This document shows positions 61,618-64,000 of a DNA stretch of 64,000 nucleotides, piece by piece. Location: contig DATJIW010000087.1 of NCBI GenBank assembly GCA_035492775.1, forward strand, positions 8,349 to 72,348, in the 5' to 3' direction. Position 1 is the first letter of the stretch. The number at the start of each line of letters is the position of its first letter. The DNA comes from DATJFQ01 sp035492775. Lineage in GTDB: Bacteria > Acidobacteriota > Vicinamibacteria > Vicinamibacterales > 2-12-FULL-66-21. A model generated the notes under the pieces. The model did not search any database. It saw only the letters and a program-made list of their open reading frames with translations, and was not told where the DNA came from. The position numbers and the translations under genes are program-made.

Positions 61618-64000
61618 ATGTCGGGAATCTGGTCCGACCTGGTATTCGCGGCGCGCGTGCTCCGCAGGAGCCGCGGCTTCACGATCATCGCTGTCTCGTC
61701 GCTGGCACTGGCGATCGGCGCGAACACGACGATCTTTTCAGTCGGCAGACAACTTCTCTTCGATCGGCTCGACGTCCCTGACGCGTCATCGTTGAGGCTG
61801 CTCGCGGCGAGCGGCCTCTCGTACCCCGTCTACGAACAGCTGCGCGCGAAGAATACGGTGCTCGGCGATCTGCTCGCGTACAACGCGACGGCGGCGAACG
61901 TGACGGTCGGCGACAACGCGGAGCGCGTGACGCTACACGAAGTCTCTGGCAACTACTACGAGGTGCTCGGCATCAGGGCGCAGATCGGGCGCGAGATTCG
62001 TCCGTCCGACGACATGCCTGGCAGCCCCGCGGTCGCGATGATCAGCGACGCCTTCTGGAATCGCGAATTCGCGCGGTCGCCAGCCGCAATCGGACGGTCG
62101 ATCAAGATCAACGATGTCCCCGTGACGATCATCGGCGTCAATCCGAAGGGCTTCACCGGAGCCAGCAGCACACTGCCCTCGGAGACGCCGGCGGTCATCG
62201 TCACGCTTTCGAAGGCGACCCTCGTGACGCCCGCCTCCAACGGCCAGGACTGGCTCGCGAATCCGGCGTCCGGCGGCCTCATCGTCCTCGGCCGCGCCAA
62301 ACCGGGTGTGAGCGATCGCACGGCGCAGACGACGCTCGACGCGGAGTTCGTCACGATTGTCCGCGCGCTCGTGCCGACTCGCAACGGCGATCCCGCGCCG
62401 ACACTGGTACTCCGCGACGGCAGCCGCGGCCTGTTCGCGCAGGAACGGGCGTTCGCCACGCCCATCGCCGTGTTGATGCTGTTCCTTGGACTGGTCCTGC
62501 TGCTCGCGTGCGCGAACATCGCCACGCTGATGCTGGCGCGCGGCGCGCGGCGGCAGCAGGAAATGAGCGTGCGGCTGGCGCTCGGGGCGGGGCGTGGACG
62601 CATCCTCCGTCAGATGCTCGTCGAAAGCCTCCTCCTCGCGGCGATCGGCGGCCTCTCGGGGCTCGCGCTCGCGTATGCAGGACGAGGCGCCATCGCGCAA
62701 TACACGCCGCACTTCGACTGGCAGGTGTTCGGGTTTACTGCGGCGATCACGATCGTCACCGGCCTGCTCTTCGGGTTCGCACCGGCGTTCGCGGCCCTGC
62801 GCACGGAGATCGCCGACAGCGTCAAGCGACGCCACGCCGTTGGGCGATCGGTCGTCGGATTCCAGATCGCGCTGGCGACGCTTCTGGTGATCGCCGCCGG
62901 GCTCTTCATTCGATCGCTCGCCGGCCTGACATCCGTCAACCCGGGGTTCCGCACGGATCATCTGCTGCTCGCGCAGATCGTCCTGCCGCAGAATCGCTAC
63001 CCCGCCGGTGCGAACGTCGCGTTCCATCAGCGGATGGAACAGGCGATCGCCGCGATTCCCGGCGTCGCCTCCGTCGCAGGCGCCGAGGCTCCGTATCTCT
63101 CGGGCGAACAGCTCGAGACGACGTTCCTGCCGCAGGGCGAAGCGCCTGACCCAGGCAGAAACCAGACCACGCCCTACAATGCCGTCGGGGTCGACTTTTT
63201 CGACACGCTCGGCATCCCGATGCTGGCGGGACGGCCCTTCAACGAACACGACACCGGCGCGTCGCGCAAAGTCGCCGTCATCAATCAGCGACTGGCCGCG
63301 ACGCGCTTTCCGCACGAGAATCCCATCGGCAGGCTGGTGTCGGTCGGCGTGTACTCCGGCTACGGTGACATCCTTTCCACCGGTCCACTCGAGATCGTCG
63401 GCGTGTGCGGCGACACGCTGTACGAAAATCTGCACGAACCCCCGTCGCCCCAGCTGTTCATTCCCTACGCGCAGCAGACACAGGTGCGGCGGCTGACGTA
63501 CATGATCCGCACGCAGGGGGCGCCTGAGACGATCGTGCCGGCGCTGCGAACAGTCCTGCACGCCGCCGATCCCGCGCTGCCGCTGGTGGCCGTCCGCACG
63601 CAGCAGGCGCAGATCGATGAGGACCTCGCCGATGAGCGGTTGCTCGTCTCGCTCAGCTCGATCTTCGGCGTCCTCGCGCTGGTGCTCGCGTCGGTCGGGA
63701 TTTACGGGGTGATGGCGCTGTCGGTCGCGCAGCGTACCAGGGAGATCGGCATCCGCATGGCCCTCGGCGCGATCCCCCGTCAGATTCTGGCGATGGTGCT
63801 TCGCGAGGCCTCGGCGCTGTCGGTGATAGCGATCACCATCGGTGTGGGCGCGTCGATCCTGTCGGCGCGATTCGTGAAGTCCGTTCTCTTCGGCATCGGG
63901 TCATCCGACCTGATCACGCTGTCGAGCGCGGCAGGTCTGCTGTTGATCGTGGCGCTGGGCGCCAGCTGGATACCTGCACGCCGCGCGGCGGACGTGCATC
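61618..64000 (+). CDS. ADOP family orphan permease (3' end outside window)
   Basis: Open from ATG 61618 to the window edge, 794 codons with no stop. The protein begins MSGIWSDLVFAARVLRRSRG, then helix FTIIAVSSLALAIGANTTIF, MacB core, FtsX helices (LMLFLGLVLLLACANIATLM, EMSVRLALGAGRGRILRQML), second core and last FtsX domain with REIGIRMALGAIPRQILAMV, ending WIPARRAADVH at the edge; only about ten codons are missing by comparison with the other copies. No DEELRFH extension. No Shine-Dalgarno. Confidence 0.9.
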   Translation, partial: MSGIWSDLVFAARVLRRSRGFTIIAVSSLALAIGANTTIFSVGRQLLFDRLDVPDASSLRLLAASGLSYPVYEQLRAKNTVLGDLLAYNATAANVTVGDNAERVTLHEVSGNYYEVLGIRAQIGREIRPSDDMPGSPAVAMISDAFWNREFARSPAAIGRSIKINDVPVTIIGVNPKGFTGASSTLPSETPAVIVTLSKATLVTPASNGQDWLANPASGGLIVLGRAKPGVSDRTAQTTLDAEFVTIVRALVPTRNGDPAPTLVLRDGSRGLFAQERAFATPIAVLMLFLGLVLLLACANIATLMLARGARRQQEMSVRLALGAGRGRILRQMLVESLLLAAIGGLSGLALAYAGRGAIAQYTPHFDWQVFGFTAAITIVTGLLFGFAPAFAALRTEIADSVKRRHAVGRSVVGFQIALATLLVIAAGLFIRSLAGLTSVNPGFRTDHLLLAQIVLPQNRYPAGANVAFHQRMEQAIAAIPGVASVAGAEAPYLSGEQLETTFLPQGEAPDPGRNQTTPYNAVGVDFFDTLGIPMLAGRPFNEHDTGASRKVAVINQRLAATRFPHENPIGRLVSVGVYSGYGDILSTGPLEIVGVCGDTLYENLHEPPSPQLFIPYAQQTQVRRLTYMIRTQGAPETIVPALRTVLHAADPALPLVAVRTQQAQIDEDLADERLLVSLSSIFGVLALVLASVGIYGVMALSVAQRTREIGIRMALGAIPRQILAMVLREASALSVIAITIGVGASILSARFVKSVLFGIGSSDLITLSSAAGLLLIVALGASWIPARRAADVH

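Overview
The window comes from a GC-rich chromosome that is very probably an Acidobacteriota, most likely a soil-type Vicinamibacteria-like lineage. The evidence is several large orphan permeases of the ADOP type (acidobacterial duplicated orphan permease, two MacB/FtsX modules and no ATPase), PadR regulators paired with ADOPs, Ser/Thr kinases fused to TolB/WD40-like propellers or TPRs, a PEP-CTERM protein and many secreted hydrolases. There is no rRNA, complete tRNA, CRISPR array, prophage or intact IS element.

Layout. 0-3 kb: start of a PadR/ADOP unit and a second ADOP. 3.1-3.4 kb: a structured inverted-repeat element. 3.4-10.4 kb: M20 amidohydrolase and two divergent receptor kinases, one split by an in-frame TGA. 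10.4-13.4 kb: an ADOP flanked by gene scars and a second copy of the repeat element. 13.5-19.5 kb: SulP transporter, GH63-like glucosidase and GH13 amylase. 19.5-23.5 kb: a molybdate locus (HTH-TOBE regulator, OprP-like porin, modABC) with a G-quadruplex-capable palindrome between modA and modB. 23.5-31.3 kb: B3-type metallo-beta-lactamase, DUF3224 protein, debranching-enzyme scar, membrane proteins, two response regulators, LLM oxidoreductase and a TetR/MFS pair with a clear operator. 31.4-34.3 kb: aminotransferase, RidA, two small zinc-ribbon proteins and a decayed antitoxin-toxin pair. 34.4-41.5 kb: secreted protein, multicopper oxidase, vanadium haloperoxidase and a wHTH-ATPase-TPR regulator. 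41.7-46.7 kb: STAS protein, HdeD-type membrane protein, a sigma-54 activator and, divergent to it, a coiled-coil protein with a sigma-54-type promoter; then a secreted protein and a phosphoesterase. 46.9-53.2 kb: TPR kinase, methyltransferase, GH89. 53.2-56.2 kb: PadR-ADOP operon. 56.3-61.3 kb: DUF6496 protein, M20 peptidase, TAT amidase, a VapC-type toxin/antitoxin module with a tRNA-end scar, and a PEP-CTERM protein. 61.6 kb to the end: another ADOP, cut by the window edge.

How the genes work together. The mod locus looks like a complete envelope-spanning uptake system: outer-membrane porin, periplasmic ModA, ModBC and a separate TOBE sensor. The 42-44.7 kb block looks like a sigma-54 stress module. 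The two carbohydrate enzymes at 15-19 kb are a likely glucan-degrading operon. Two themes recur between the working genes: (1) scars in which the ends of a gene survive but its middle is lost (ADOP, debranching enzyme, antitoxin-toxin, STAS/activator duplicate, phosphoesterase/GH89 echo), and (2) promoters so close to the start codon that the mRNAs should be almost leaderless (both padR genes, the antitoxin).

All identifications rest on reading the sequence and recalling families. No database search was run.
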